Shown: positions 1 to 10,519 of the stretch, one piece after another
Layout: each line of letters starts with the position of its first letter
How positions within the stretch are numbered: the first letter of the stretch is position 1
Assembly: GCA_947650285.1 (NCBI GenBank)
Contig: CANTFL010000568.1
Location: 62,001-126,000, forward strand
Length of the DNA: 64,000 nt
Direction of reading: 5' to 3'
Origin: Hyaloperonospora brassicae
Lineage: Eukaryota > Oomycota > Peronosporomycetes > Peronosporales > Peronosporaceae
Program-made: the position numbers and the translations under genes
The notes under the pieces: generated by a model
Databases searched by the model: none
What the model was told of the DNA's origin: nothing
What the model saw: the letters and a program-made list of their open reading frames with translations, nothing else

Positions 1-775
1 TCCATTATAATGCTCATCCAAAGATACCGCATGGAAGATGTCAGTCTAGCCCGAGCATAAAGAAGACGAGACGCGGCCACTAACATAGGCGAGTACGAAA
101 ATAGACCGAGAAGTACTTGGCAAGGGTGCGATGTGCTGAACACATCCATCATCGATGGAAGAGTAGTAATCGAAATGGGAGTAGCCGTGTCAACAGGCCG
201 GCCATGGAGGTCGTCCTCCGGAGAGGCGACCAAGCGGCAATTATTCGGGCCCAACATTAGACCGAATTTGGATATTTGAACGTGACGTCCAAAATTTACC
301 GCATCGCTGTCTTATGACGAAAGTCGCAGCTCACTGCTTGTGCCACGCGGGTAAAAAGCACCGCAAGGGACACACACAGCTAGGGAGGCAGTGCCGACAC
401 CACAGACGCGGGGGCGGAAGAGGCGACAGAGGTCTTAGGCGCTTCACTAAACCCGGAAGAAGACGTGCTCGATCGACAAGACGACACCGTTCGAGGCGCA
501 GCCTGAACCCCGCGGAACTAGATACAAGTGTAAGTGTCTTGCGGACGTTTGGCGGGTGGAGACGAGGGCGAACGACTCGACTTGCGCTTCTTCGCCGGCT
601 GTACAGGAGCCGCGTTAGTGTCAACCAATCTCGGCGACGATGAGGTAAAGGGGACAGAAGATGACGCTAAAAGGAGCAAATGAACCGAGACAACCAGGGT
701 CTGAGACACAGGAACCGACGTCAGCAAGGCAGATGTGGTCACGGAAGCCGATCCAGATGCTTAAAGATCAACTCG

Positions 776-1090
776 TCGAGATTCAGTTGACACGGGTGGG
801 TGACGAACAAGACCTCGACTTCGAAAAGCGCGTGATCGCACGACGACCAAACAACTTGGCGAAACCCTTTGATCATACCTGCAAAAGAAATTCCAGTAGT
901 CGGCGATCCCGATGTGAGAATTGGTGAGACATGAGTCGAGGTTAAGGACGCAGACGCAGTCACTGACGTCGAAATCGACAACGGGATAATAATTTGTCGA
1001 GATCCAGTTGACACAGTTGGAGGACGAACACGACCTCGACTGTGAGGAACACGCGACCGCACGACCGCCGGAATATCTGGAGATACAGCT
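776..1090. repeat. Imperfect direct duplication, about 221-bp period
   Basis: The segment beginning tcgagattcagttgacac at 776 recurs as tcgagatccagttgacac at 997. In both copies it continues through a stretch containing gacgaaca and gacctcgact. The two copies therefore lie about 221 bp apart and are diverged. This shows an old local duplication; no function is evident. Confidence 0.55.
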
Positions 1091-1699
1091 GGGAGAGACA
1101 TGCGCGGTTCCAAGTACTTCGCTAATCCTTAGCGTACGTCAAAATCGTCGAACGTGGGAAGGTGACAGGCGAAGGCAAGGACGAAACGCTATCGCCGCTT
1201 GCAGCCTGAGCCGAAGGATCAACCGACGATAGTGAAGCAGGGAGAGCGAAGTTTCAGGCGTCGTCAACAACGGTTGGTAAGACGAATAGACAGGAATCTA
1301 CGAGCAAGACGACGATACTGGTTTAACTGGAGCCGACTGTGCAGTCGATGTGCCCTCAGTTGGCATCTCGCACGCGAAGGAGACGTAAGAGGAGAATACT
1401 GCAGCTAAGATAAGCGCGAGCCGGTCGACAGCGACGAGGATGAGAGTGCCAGCGGGCGTGCGTTAGGAATAGAGTCTGTTAACGCAAAACGGGATTCGAT
1501 GCGGTAAATCCCACTTGACGACGCCCCGATAGATGTTTTACGAAGAGATTACACCCGGGAACCCGTCGTCGAGCATAGTGGGATGAAGTCAAGAAATTGC
1601 TGAGCGAGAAGGCGACACAAGCAAGAATTCAAACCAAGACCACGCGGATTCAAAATTGGAGCATCGATGCCGATGATAGCCGCAGTGGTAAGACTGGAT

Positions 1700-2290
1700 T
1701 CAAGGAGTCACGGAGCACGACGATGCCAAATCATGTTTGGTGGGCCGACGATCACGCGTAGCTGGTCGTTGATGAGTCTCTGAGTCCCCGGGCAGCACGT
1801 AAGGCATGGTTATCGCCATTACACTTGGCCATGGTGGATTCTTGCAACTGGCGGTTATGCGCCGTCGGGATTCGGCGGATAGCTGCTTGCTGGGCTCAAG
1901 ATCGGCTAATGGACCAGTAAGGCGAGCGAATTCGCGACCCCGCACCAAGATTGTCGATTGCAAGCTGGAGATAATCCGTTCCACTGATTCTAGTTGGTCC
2001 GCGCGCTGTGTGGACAATCAAGCGGCTTCCGTCTCGAGAGTGAAGATCGACTTCGTCAGTGTCTCGACGAATTCAGTGGTCCTCAACGCAGTCGCCTGAC
2101 AAGTAGCAGCCTTCACCTGGTAAGTCTTCAGCTGAGCGCGTAAATTGACGGACTTAGCAATGTCGGCTTCCATTGGTCGACGACGTGCTGCGCTATGCCG
2201 CTCCGACTGCACAAGAGCGATGCACAATCGAGCTACCGAAACCGTTTGATCAAGAGGCACTACAATATCCCTACTGGCGAGGGCGACCAA
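1700..2290 (-). pseudogene. Coiled-coil protein remnant
   Basis: Two minus-strand frames (2290-2018 and 2017-1700) are in the same phase and separated only by one TGA at 2018-2020. Read together they give about 195 residues. The segment around the stop is rich in L, E, Q, A and R in a heptad-like pattern (for example LRAQLKTYQV and LESVERIISSLQSTI). The composition resembles the coiled-coil tails of the antisense frames in elements A/B and C/F and the remnant at 29202-29882. I do not recognise a specific family, so this may be a decayed retroelement accessory protein. No intact start or partner gene is visible. Confidence 0.35.
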
Positions 2291-2907
2291 GTCGGCGATT
2301 AAAATGGCCTGCCGGATGGATTGACGCGTCGACGCATATAGCAGCGGCCGTCATGTCTCAAATGGCGTGGTAACAATTCGTATCAGATCGACCTCACGCT
2401 GCTTATCTTGGTGGTCCATACGCCTCAGCGTCCGATGGAGACCAGCAACAATGGTCGAACTATCAACGTTGACGTCTGAGGCATAGATGAGACGATTTCT
2501 TGAAGGTGAAGACGCTTGCGAACAGGGGTAGAGAGGGCGGCATCTGCCCGAACGAGTCAGACGGCGAGGAACATTAGTGACCAGACTGGAACCGTTGCAG
2601 ACCTACCACGGATTCGAGGCGATCAGGAGAAATAGGTGAAGCGATATCAACGGGCGATAAGTCTGCGGCGCCGGGGAGCTAGTCGATGAGCTGACGTGTG
2701 ACTCCCAGATCGACAGCACTGGAGGACAAATTTGTCTGAAGAGGGCGCAGAATGACAACATCACGAATCACAAGTGGTTAAAACGGATGTAGAAGCAAGA
2801 GAGAAGGATAACTACACTCCGTATAGCGCAAGCAGATGAATCGACCGTACTGGGATATGTATCCGGTGACTAAGACTGAACAATAAAACTCAAAAGGCGA
2901 GGACTTC

Positions 2908-3319
2908 TGTAACGGGGCAGCCCGTTACATGGAATTGTCACTTTAAGAAAAGTGACAGTACAGAATATGAAGTTGAATATTCTTTAAACAATATCACCGA
3001 AGCGGTGATATTGAAGGGTCGACCAAAGAGTCTGTTCATTGGTTGATATCTTGACGATATCAACCCACCAATCGCCGCAAGACGCGCGCAATGAGTGGTG
3101 ACGAGACGTCGCCATACATTCAGTTAGATTAGTATAATTAAGTTAAGTCAAACAGAGAGACAGTGGTTAAAGACTTAATTATATTAATATAACAGTTCTA
3201 CTTTTCACTAAGACAGGATGCCTCTGTCTTACCTACCGCTTCCTCGTTTGCCTCGTGTACGTCTGTCGGGCGCACCGATACCCTTGCGTAAACTTCACGC
3301 AAGGGTGTGCCCCGTTACA
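2908..3319 (+). repeat. 5' LTR of element A
   Basis: It begins TGTAACGGGG and ends CCCCGTTACA, a 10-bp terminal inverted repeat. The first 22 bases already form a hairpin with arms TGTAACGGG and CCCGTTACA. Further perfect stems follow, for example arms TGTCACTTT, ATATCACCG (2991-3011), TTGATATC and CCTTGCGT. It is preceded by ACTTC, half of the target duplication. Confidence 0.95.
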
Positions 3320-3321
3320 CC

Positions 3322-3330
3322 TGGTAGCAC
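3322..3330 (+). other. Primer binding site, initiator-tRNA-Met-like
   Basis: TGGTAGCAC starts two bases after the LTR. TGG would pair with the CCA tail of a tRNA. The first eight bases match what initiator tRNA-Met usually offers (TGGTAGCA), then the match ends. The same sequence follows the 5' LTRs of B, C and E, so the primer is shared by both families. Identity of the tRNA is inferred. Confidence 0.6.
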
Positions 3331-3363
3331 TTTGTAGTCCTTCCAAGGACTACAGCATCCAAC

Positions 3364-4535
3364 ATGAACATGTTGGATGATGTTGAGACCTTTCACGCCA
3401 CGCGTGAAGGGTTTACCCATTTGAGTGACATCGAATGGAGTGCGGTAGAACGAATGAGTTCTACCGTAGGCGAGCTCGCCATTAGCGCCATGTTGGAGTC
3501 TCTATACAGAGACCAACAACATGCCGCTATAGCCAAGTTCATTCAAAATGAACTTGTTGCCGAAAGGGAGAAAGTAGCCTTGCTTCACCATCAAGGCTCT
3601 CAACAGGCCGAGCAGTTGAGAGAACTCGGTGCTCAACAGACAGAGCTGTTGAGACAGCAGCAATTCCATGCTGCTGTGGGCGGGACGGCACATGCGCGTC
3701 GTCCCGAGGTCATGAAAGTTGACATCTCCAAGTACAGTGGAGTCCCGGAGGACTCCCTGTTACTGTGGTTTGTCGAACTCGACAGAGCCTTGAAGGGCTC
3801 GTCGCGTCGAAGATGAGCAAATGATACTCACATTTGCTCAGACCCACTTGGCAGGGCGTGCCAAAACTTGGTCCCTGGGACGCGAGAGTAGCGACCCAAA
3901 TGTGTTTAGGTCGCTAGATGACTTCAAGTCCCGGCTCAGACAAACGTTTGAGCCGCCACGGGCTGAGTTCGGGGCTCGTTCAGAGCTCCTGAAACTCAAG
4001 CAGGGTAAGCGTGATGTGCACGCTTACGCTCAACATATACGACTCCTCGCGAGTAGTATAACTGCTAACCCAGTCCATGAACACACGTTGATTACGGTGT
4101 TCATGCAAGGGATCGCAGAAGCGCCCGTCAGGAGCCACCTGTTCCGCCTTGAGCTGAATACGCTGGAAGATGCGATATCAGCCGCGGAACAGGAAGACTT
4201 TAGCATGAGACAGGCTCATGCTAGCTCAAACTCTTATCGTCCACCGAGACGACAAGAGATCGGAGGTCCAGAACCAATGGACCTCTGCTATGTTGAAAGA
4301 GAATCCTCGCTCTTCAAACAACAAGCGATTGCAGACGTGCAATCGCTGTCAGAAGTTAGGGCACTACGCATACGAGTGTAGTGCTCCACGCCCAGTACCA
4401 AACAATACTGAGCGAAATGGACGATCATTCGCCAAGAAGGGCAATGGGCGTGGGTCCAGCGCTGTTGCGAAGCCGCAACAGCGAAACGGACCATCAAAAA
4501 TGGACGGGGTCAGTAGGGGCGGAGCGCCCTACTGA
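3364..4535 (+). pseudogene. Gag of element A, frameshifted
   Basis: Gag forms the retrotransposon particle and binds its RNA. The frame opens at ATG 3364, which lies inside an 11-bp hairpin (3356-3379). Residues 1-150 are open, then one extra base near 3793 shifts the frame. Gag continues at 3821-4290 with a retroviral-type capsid region (for example DFKSRLRQTFEPP and LTVFMQG-like motifs). A second shift moves the zinc knuckle into the 4218-4535 frame, where CNRCQKLGHYAYEC is a perfect CX2CX4HX4C. A basic tail rich in N, R, G and K follows. Element B is intact at both A-specific shifts, so these are private lesions of A. Confidence 0.85.
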
Positions 4536-7500
4536 TCCAGCAACCTCAAGAGAATTTGCAAATCTCTTGACGAAAGTTGTTCCAGATACACAATCATTGT
4601 GTGTCTCTGCACCTGGTGATGACGTTTCGCTCATCACCTTGAAGTTGGAAGCGACAAATGATTTGTCGCTTCGTGCCCTAGTAGACTGTGGGGCGTCGAA
4701 CAACTTTGTTCGACGCCAGTCACTAGAGGGTCGTAGACTCAAGTTCGTTGAGCGCGACATTCCCCTCACGAGGATGACGGTGCGCCTTACAACAGGCGCA
4801 TCGATTACCGTTAAGAAACGTGTGTTCTGAATCCACTACACGTTAGAGGGCGAACAGTACGATGATGATTTCATCGTACTGGATCTGGATGACAAATTTG
4901 ATGTCATCCTGGGATTACCTTGGCTCAGAAGGTACGAGCCAAGAGTGAGCTGGCAGCATCGATCCGTGAAGATGCCTGCCGCTTGTTCATCACATCGCCA
5001 TCTGATGAACATCTTGGAGCGTCCACAAGCGTGTGGATGTACTGCGAGTGAGTGCGATGGCCTCACTTGCGGTACGGTCGTTAGCATGACTGCACAAGAT
5101 CACAGTGTAGTTGATCACTACACTGTGGAGCAAGCTCCCGGCGACTGTACAGAAGTACAGGCGGCGCCGAAGGTCCACCACTCGAATAAGTCGAGTGGAC
5201 CGGGACGTGGATGCACGCCTAGCGGGCGACATCCTAGCAAGAGAAAACCGGTTGCCCACAAGCGGCAACACGGATATCCTAGGTCGACTGGAGGGTCGAC
5301 CTTAGAGGATCGGTACCTGAATATGGTTGCACATCCACAGTCAGAAGAAGTCGAGGGAATAAGTCCCCACGTACTTGAGGAAGGAATTCCTCTAGAGTCA
5401 CTTGCTCAAGGATTAGGCCTTCAGCAACCTGTGGAAGCAAGTTACCAGGAAGTGACCGAGACGTTGAACGTCTTGGTCAATGACGGATCAAGTGTAGGTG
5501 CTTATACACTTCATCTGATTGTGCCTCCGAAGTTAACTTCGGAGATAACTCAATTGCCAACGCTAGAACCGAAACGGTTCTTGCGTGATCTGCGTAGTGG
5601 CAAAGTCAAGCAGATCTGCATACTCGTCACAGAGGATGAGTATGTGTCCGATATTCGGTCGGCAACAGTATTTGCTGAGAAGGAACGGGTTCTCAGCAGC
5701 TCATCGATGGACGAAAGTGTTCTCGATGAGAAGACTCGGATTGAGCGATACACGTCTCAATCCTGGGAGTCACTTCAGGCAAATCCTTTGTACAAGGATT
5801 TGATCGAATTCAGGGATGTGTTCCCTGAATCCGTACCTTGCGAGTTGCCTAAGGACAAAGGCACTCGACACGAGATCGAGCTCAAACCGGGCTCGAAGTA
5901 CTGTGTCATGAAGCAGTGGCCACTGCCTCGTGAACAAGTACTAGCGATCGACAAGTTCTTTGCCGATCGCTTAGCAGCGGGTCATGTGAGGGAATCAACA
6001 TCCCCTCACAGCTCTCCGACCTTCTGTGTGCGCAAGGCCACATGAGGATGGCGGATAGTGCACGCATTCAACAAATTGAATGCTGCAACGGTACCGGCTC
6101 AGACGCCGATACCGAGGATGGACGTAATCATAGATGGTATATCAAAGAGTACCCTCTTTTCGTCCATGGATCTGATGGATGGATTCTATCAGATCCTCAT
6201 GCGTGAACGGGACATCCCTTTACGGCAGTGAGCACCCCCAGCGGTATGCTGTGGGAGTGGCTAGTGATGCCACAGGGGCTAACAAATGCCCCTGCAACGT
6301 TCAACAGATGTGTTACAAATCTGTTGAGACCGGTGCGTGATTTCGCACCGAGTTACTTCGACGATGTGTTCGTCCATAGTAGGGCTATGGACGGAAAGAC
6401 GGACGTTGAAGTTCATAGAACTTACGTTCGTCAAGTCCTAAAACTTATGCGCCAGCATATGTTGTACGCAAACCTCAAGAAGTGTATATTTGCGGCTAGC
6501 GAAATACCACTTCTTGGGTGCATCGTGGTTAAACACGGCGTACGCCCTGATCCCGAAAAGATCAAGGCGATCACCGACTGGCCAGTGCCAGTCGATGTCA
6601 AGGGACTAAGGAAGTTCCTTGGGCTAGCGGCGTACTTGCACAAGTACTCGCACAACTACGCCGAGATGACTGCTCATCTTTCTTGCTTGCTCAAGAAAAA
6701 TGTCAAGTGGTCATGGAACGCTGAGTGCCAGCGTTCCTTTGAGGGTATCAAGCAAAGCTTGATGCGGTCGCCGATATTAGCGATTGTAGATCAGGACAGA
6801 CTATTTCATGTGGTCTGTAACGCCAGCGATTTTGCAATCGGCTGTGCGTTAATGAAGTTCGACGTAGATGGCGCGGAGAGCGTCATCTGTTATCAGTCGC
6901 GTCAGCTGCAAGCAGCTGAGCGCAATTACCCAGTGCATGACAAGGAACTCCTTGCCATGAAATATGCACTGGCTAAGTTTCGTGTCTATCTCTTGGGAGA
7001 TAGACCGTTCATCGTGTATACCGACCATGCGTCATTACGCACGGCCGTAAACAGCCCACACCTCTCGCAAAGGATGACGAGGTGGCTGTCTTTCTTCGCG
7101 GAGTATAACTTCTCCGTGGAGTATAAACCAGGACGACTAAACGTCGTCGCTGATGCGCTCTCGCGCCGGCCAGATTTCGAGCCGGACGCACAACCAAACA
7201 GTGAGGATAAGCCCACTGTTGCGACACTGTCAGTCATTGTCCCGTCGTCAAGTTTACTTGACGGCGTACGAAAGACATACGCAGAAGATAATGATCTTCT
7301 GCGATTGATGGATCATCTGGTGAATCCATCCAGTAAACCAATGAGGGATTTACCGGCTTTGTACCGATCCTCATCGGATCGGTATAGTACACGCAACAGT
7401 TTGCTGTATTATACAGCTGTTGCCGACGACACGCCTCGTGTCGTCGTACCCGCTCATCATGATTTGCGTTTACGCATCATGTATGAGTGTCAAGATGCCC

Positions 7501-8297
7501 CAACAGGCGGCCATCGTGGTAGAGAAAAGACTTACCTCACGGTAAGTCGTGACTTTTACTGGCCACGCCATTATCAGTTTGTACGCAAGTATATACATGC
7601 TTGCGAGGTTTGTCAACGGGTGAAGCCTAGTCCTTCATCCCGTGCACCATTACAGCCTCTACCGGTCCCGGCAGAGTGCTGGCAGTCCGTATCAATTGAC
7701 TTCGTCTTCGGGTTTCCCGAAGACGCTCACAAGAATAATGGTATTCTTGTGTTTGTTGACCGGTTCAGTAAGATGGTGCATCTTGCTGCTGTACCCGAGT
7801 CGATCAAGGCTCAAGGTTGTGCTCGTGTCTTTCTTGACACGGTCTTTAGACTCCACGGGTTACCCCGTGAACTCGTATCCGACCGTGACCCTCGGTTCAC
7901 GGCGGCATTTTGGCAATCCGTGTTCCGTTCTCTTGGAACCCGATTGAAGATGTCTACTTCTGACCATCCTGAAACAGATGGTCAGACGGAACGTGCGAAC
8001 CGTGTCCTCGAAGAGATCCTTCGAGGATATGTCCACTCGTTTCCGAGTTGGAGCGAATTCCTACCCATGGTGAAATTCGCCATCAATAATTCGGTGCATG
8101 CTTCCACACAGCACACACCGTTTTGCGTGAATGGCCTACGCCATCCATGTGTGCCCGCCCTTCTAGAGTGTGACTCTTGGATAAGGGGGGAGATACTCGC
8201 TCGAGCAAAAACCGTTTTGGCTCTTGCCCATCACGTGTCGACGCTAACATCGTCACGTATGATGCCGATGTCGATCAGGTCGACATCGATGAAGTAG
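4501..8297 (+). pseudogene. Protease-RT-RNase H-integrase polyprotein of element A, broken
   Basis: The frame opens just after gag. The protease has the active-site motif LVDCGASNNFV (about 4675-4710) and the flap-side ILGLPWL, but a TGA at 4828-4830 interrupts it. The RT region is cut by a private TGA at 6043-6045 and by a one-base deletion near 6225. It resumes at 6228 with SYFDDVFVHS (YxDD box). RNase H reads VVCNASDFAIG, so its first catalytic Asp is Asn here. The integrase has the HHCC zinc region (ending CEVCQRVKPS) and a DDE core with VSDRDPRF and DGQTERANR. After the DDE core the reading frame must shift -1 to reach the C-terminal part at 8177. The TGA at 4828 and the -1 step are also in element B. 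Confidence 0.9.
4692..4717. repeat. 12-bp hairpin over the protease active-site codons
   Basis: Arm GGCGTCGAACAA (4692-4703) pairs perfectly with 4706-4717 across a 2-base loop. It lies in the codons for the D-C-G-A-S-N-N-F motif. It is one of the longest of the many perfect stems that tile family 1 and is conserved in B at about 48715-48740 with one change. Confidence 0.85.
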
Positions 8298-9424
8298 ATC
8301 ACCTCAATAATAGCGACGACGCTATTATTGACTCGGATGATGATGACGATGCTGGTATATTCAGCATCGCCAACGATTATGCCAGCGAGGAAGAAGACAA
8401 CCTCGCTGAAGAAGAGAGCAATCTCTTAGCAGTGCGCACGAAGCGCACTGAAAGACAAAACAAAGAGTCAGCAGAGAACTTCCTGCTGACTCAAGAAGCG
8501 GTAGTCCGTTTCGTTCAGGACTCCATCGCAAATGCGGTGGACCTCCAGAAACGGAACGCAGACAAGAATGGAAGAGCAAACTTTCTTTATTTAAGGTTAA
8601 CGACCTAGTACTACTGTCTACGGTAAACTTACCTGGACATGCAGTCACTAGTGTCGGCAGTAGTAAACTACTGCCGAAATACATTGGGCCATTTCGAGTG
8701 TTGCATCGCAAGGGCAATGCATACACGACTCGAATTGCCACGTAAGATGCGCACGCATCCTACGTTTTACGTGGGGAGGCTCAGGCCGTACTGTCAGTAC
8801 GAGCCTTCTTCTTCCGATGAAGATAGCCCCCACGTTCAAGAACATCCATCAAGTTCTTGCTTTAGCGCTCCAGACGATCCGTCTGGTCGCGCAGATAAGA
8901 TACCTCGGAACTCAACCAAGATATCTCCCCGCGAGTTGTCGCCAGCTCGCCGAATAGGGAGCGGACATCCCGCTCGACCTGAAGCTGCGCTGTGGCATAA
9001 TCGGCGCGATCCCTCGCCCGATCAGCCCCGTGATCCTTGCGGTTCTTCCGCACGGTATCAGTCAAAGCGTAGCGCCGGTCGCGCTCGTGCTTCAAGTCAT
9101 CGCGCAATTCATCGATTGCGCGATCCATCTCGTAAGGGTCGAGAAGATGAGCCGAATCATCTGGAGGAGGTCTTTCCTCCTCCACCACATCCTTTGGTGG
9201 ATGCTCACGGTGATTAACGCTTTCTAGTGGAGCGTATCTTGAACCACCGTGACGATTCAGGATCAAGGACGAGCTACCTCGTCCAGTGGCGGGGGTATCC
9301 ACCCTCTTGGAACAGCTGGGAGCCCCGCTCTCAGCTGTTGATGGATGTAGAAGGTCTCGTCCGCCAGTATGACGAGACTCATCCGATTGAGCCCTCGTGG
9401 CCCATCGGTAAACACGCGCCCTAG
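8177..9424 (+). pseudogene. Integrase C-terminal region plus chromodomain of element A
   Basis: This frame carries an acidic insert (about 8230-8440, rich in D and E), then a conserved helix ending EAVVRFVQDSIANAV. Next come the GPF-type integrase C-terminal motif (YIGPFRVLHRKG, in another frame because of two private indels near 8580 and 8725) and LPRKMRTHPTFYV. A proline/arginine-rich linker follows and ends in TAA at 9215-9217. Ten bases on, in the same phase, the chromodomain starts (VERILNHR, YLVQWRGYPPSWNSWEP) and ends at 9424. Chromodomains usually tether integrase to modified histones. The linker stop is identical in B. The linker's composition is unlike a normal protein, but its complement reads as a clean coiled coil. 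Confidence 0.8.
8862..9302 (-). CDS. Antisense frame 2 of element A, coiled-coil tail
   Basis: This minus-strand open frame of 146 residues overlaps the antisense frame 1 by about 40 bases in a different phase. It has an acidic proline-containing lead (DVVEEERPPPDD), then a long heptad-like, highly charged helix (from about DPYEMDRAIDELRDDLK to LSSEVSYLRDQTDRLER). It lies opposite the integrase-chromodomain linker. In B a 2-base difference fuses it to frame 1, giving one 490-residue protein, so either this copy is frameshifted or the two parts are expressed separately. Function unknown; the helical tail suggests oligomerisation. Confidence 0.6.
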   Translation of the reverse strand: MDTPATGRGSSSLILNRHGGSRYAPLESVNHREHPPKDVVEEERPPPDDSAHLLDPYEMDRAIDELRDDLKHERDRRYALTDTVRKNRKDHGADRARDRADYATAQLQVERDVRSLFGELATTRGEISWLSSEVSYLRDQTDRLER

Positions 9425-10381
9425 GCGCTTGTAGACCGATTGCAAGTTTGCAATCGCGTCACGCATCTCACTCGAGATGTGTGCCCTTCCCCATGGCGAA
9501 CTTAGGAAGTACATATCCCTAGGTGCACGCTGCGAGTTGTCAACACAACTCGCACAAGGGTCTCCCCATGTGAGGCAAGGAATGTCTGCCTCACTCGACA
9601 AACAGTGCAATCGGTACCTTGCACCGGTTGGCGTTCGCTTTTCGAACCTGAGGCGTGTCGCCTCAAGTTTCTTGAGCCACCCTTCTCGTCCAAAATTCTT
9701 TACGTTTTGGACGAAAGCGTTCCACGCAGCCAAAAGCGAGGCCTTGTCACGCTTTTGGTTGCTGTTGTACCATCGATGTCTAAGGAAGACATCGAGATAA
9801 AAGTCTTCTTCATCGCGAAAGTTGCTCGCGCTGGGAGTCAAGCCGTGAAGCTCAGTCGCATCGAATAAGGGTATTCGATGGTGTTGGCTTGTCTCGTGAG
9901 ACAAGCCATTGATGAGCCGTTCGGGCAAACGCCACGGCTTCACATCATCACGCTTCACGGTGGTACCTTTGTTGGTACCACGCTTGTCATTATGACGATG
10001 GGTTGCACCATCGTCAGGCCGCTCGTGCGAAGGAGCACGAGCTGACTTCGGTGATGAGCAAACATACTCATCATCAGATTCGTCATCACTGCCGAACAGA
10101 CTGTGTTGCAACTCACGATTCCGTTGGTTCGGCAGTGGCCTTGGCGAACACTGAGGCGTCGCCGGTGAGCGAGACGCCTCTATAGCATTGCCCGAGTCAG
10201 ACACGTCTGACTCGCCAGAGTAGATGACCTCAATGTTGGGGTCATCATGCGCACGGGGTGCTCTACCGCGTGCACCTGCAGCACCTCTTGCTGCAGACAA
10301 AGAACGAGCAGCAGACGACGAATCGTCTGCCGCAGAGGCTGGCGCAGCAGCGGGCTGTGCGGGTCTTGAGTCACCCCGCAT
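9263..10381 (-). CDS. Antisense frame 1 of element A, convergent with pol
   Basis: The frame is open on the minus strand from ATG at 10381, about 139 bp inside the 3' LTR, for about 372 residues. Order: an A/S/P-rich lead; an acidic Ser/Asp patch (IEVIYSGESDVSDSG); a low-complexity basic/acidic stretch; and a conserved block that looks folded (about residues 165-330) with DVFLRHRWYNSNQKRDK, GREGWLKKLEATRLRF and a cysteine cluster C-x8-C-x6-C-x2-C (LHCLSSEADIPCLTWGDPCASC) that could bind metal. The end reads ADETFYIHQQLRAGL then ARP and TGA. It is conserved in B. No known retrotransposon protein is recognised. Probable accessory protein, made from an antisense transcript starting in or near the 3' LTR (inference). 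Confidence 0.65.
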   Translation of the reverse strand: MRGDSRPAQPAAAPASAADDSSSAARSLSAARGAAGARGRAPRAHDDPNIEVIYSGESDVSDSGNAIEASRSPATPQCSPRPLPNQRNRELQHSLFGSDDESDDEYVCSSPKSARAPSHERPDDGATHRHNDKRGTNKGTTVKRDDVKPWRLPERLINGLSHETSQHHRIPLFDATELHGLTPSASNFRDEEDFYLDVFLRHRWYNSNQKRDKASLLAAWNAFVQNVKNFGREGWLKKLEATRLRFEKRTPTGARYRLHCLSSEADIPCLTWGDPCASCVDNSQRAPRDMYFLSSPWGRAHISSEMRDAIANLQSVYKRLGRVFTDGPRGLNRMSLVILADETFYIHQQLRAGLPAVPRGWIPPPLDEVARP

Positions 10382-10507
10382 AGGTATGTTAGCTATGCGA
10401 GGTCTAGCGAAAAGTGAATGGAACGGACCCAACAAGTGCTCCCTGTCCCAATGGTGACCAACGGGTGGCCGCCATTATTTTCGATAGTCACACGGTGACT
10501 ATCAGTT

Positions 10508-10519
10508 AAGGGTAGGTGA
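10508..10519 (+). other. Polypurine tract of element A
   Basis: The purine-rich AAGGGTAGGTGA directly precedes the 3' LTR and is where plus-strand DNA synthesis would start. The B counterpart is a cleaner AAGGGGGGGTGA. Confidence 0.7.

Larger units (their letters stand above)
1..2907. other. Degenerate repeat-derived flank without intact gene
   Basis: This is the flank into which element A inserted. It shows many short overlapping frames in all phases and no continuous gene. An imperfect internal duplication (776-1090) and a minus-strand coiled-coil remnant (1700-2290) suggest an old mobile-element relic. The rest (1-775, 1100-1700, 2300-2907) holds nothing I recognise. Confidence 0.5.

Noticed and set aside
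6986..7237. Minus-strand ORFs inside RT/RNase H of A and B (also 50997-51251)
   Set aside because: They are short shadows of a highly constrained sense frame. Unlike the antisense ORF near the 3' LTR, they have no counterpart in family 2.
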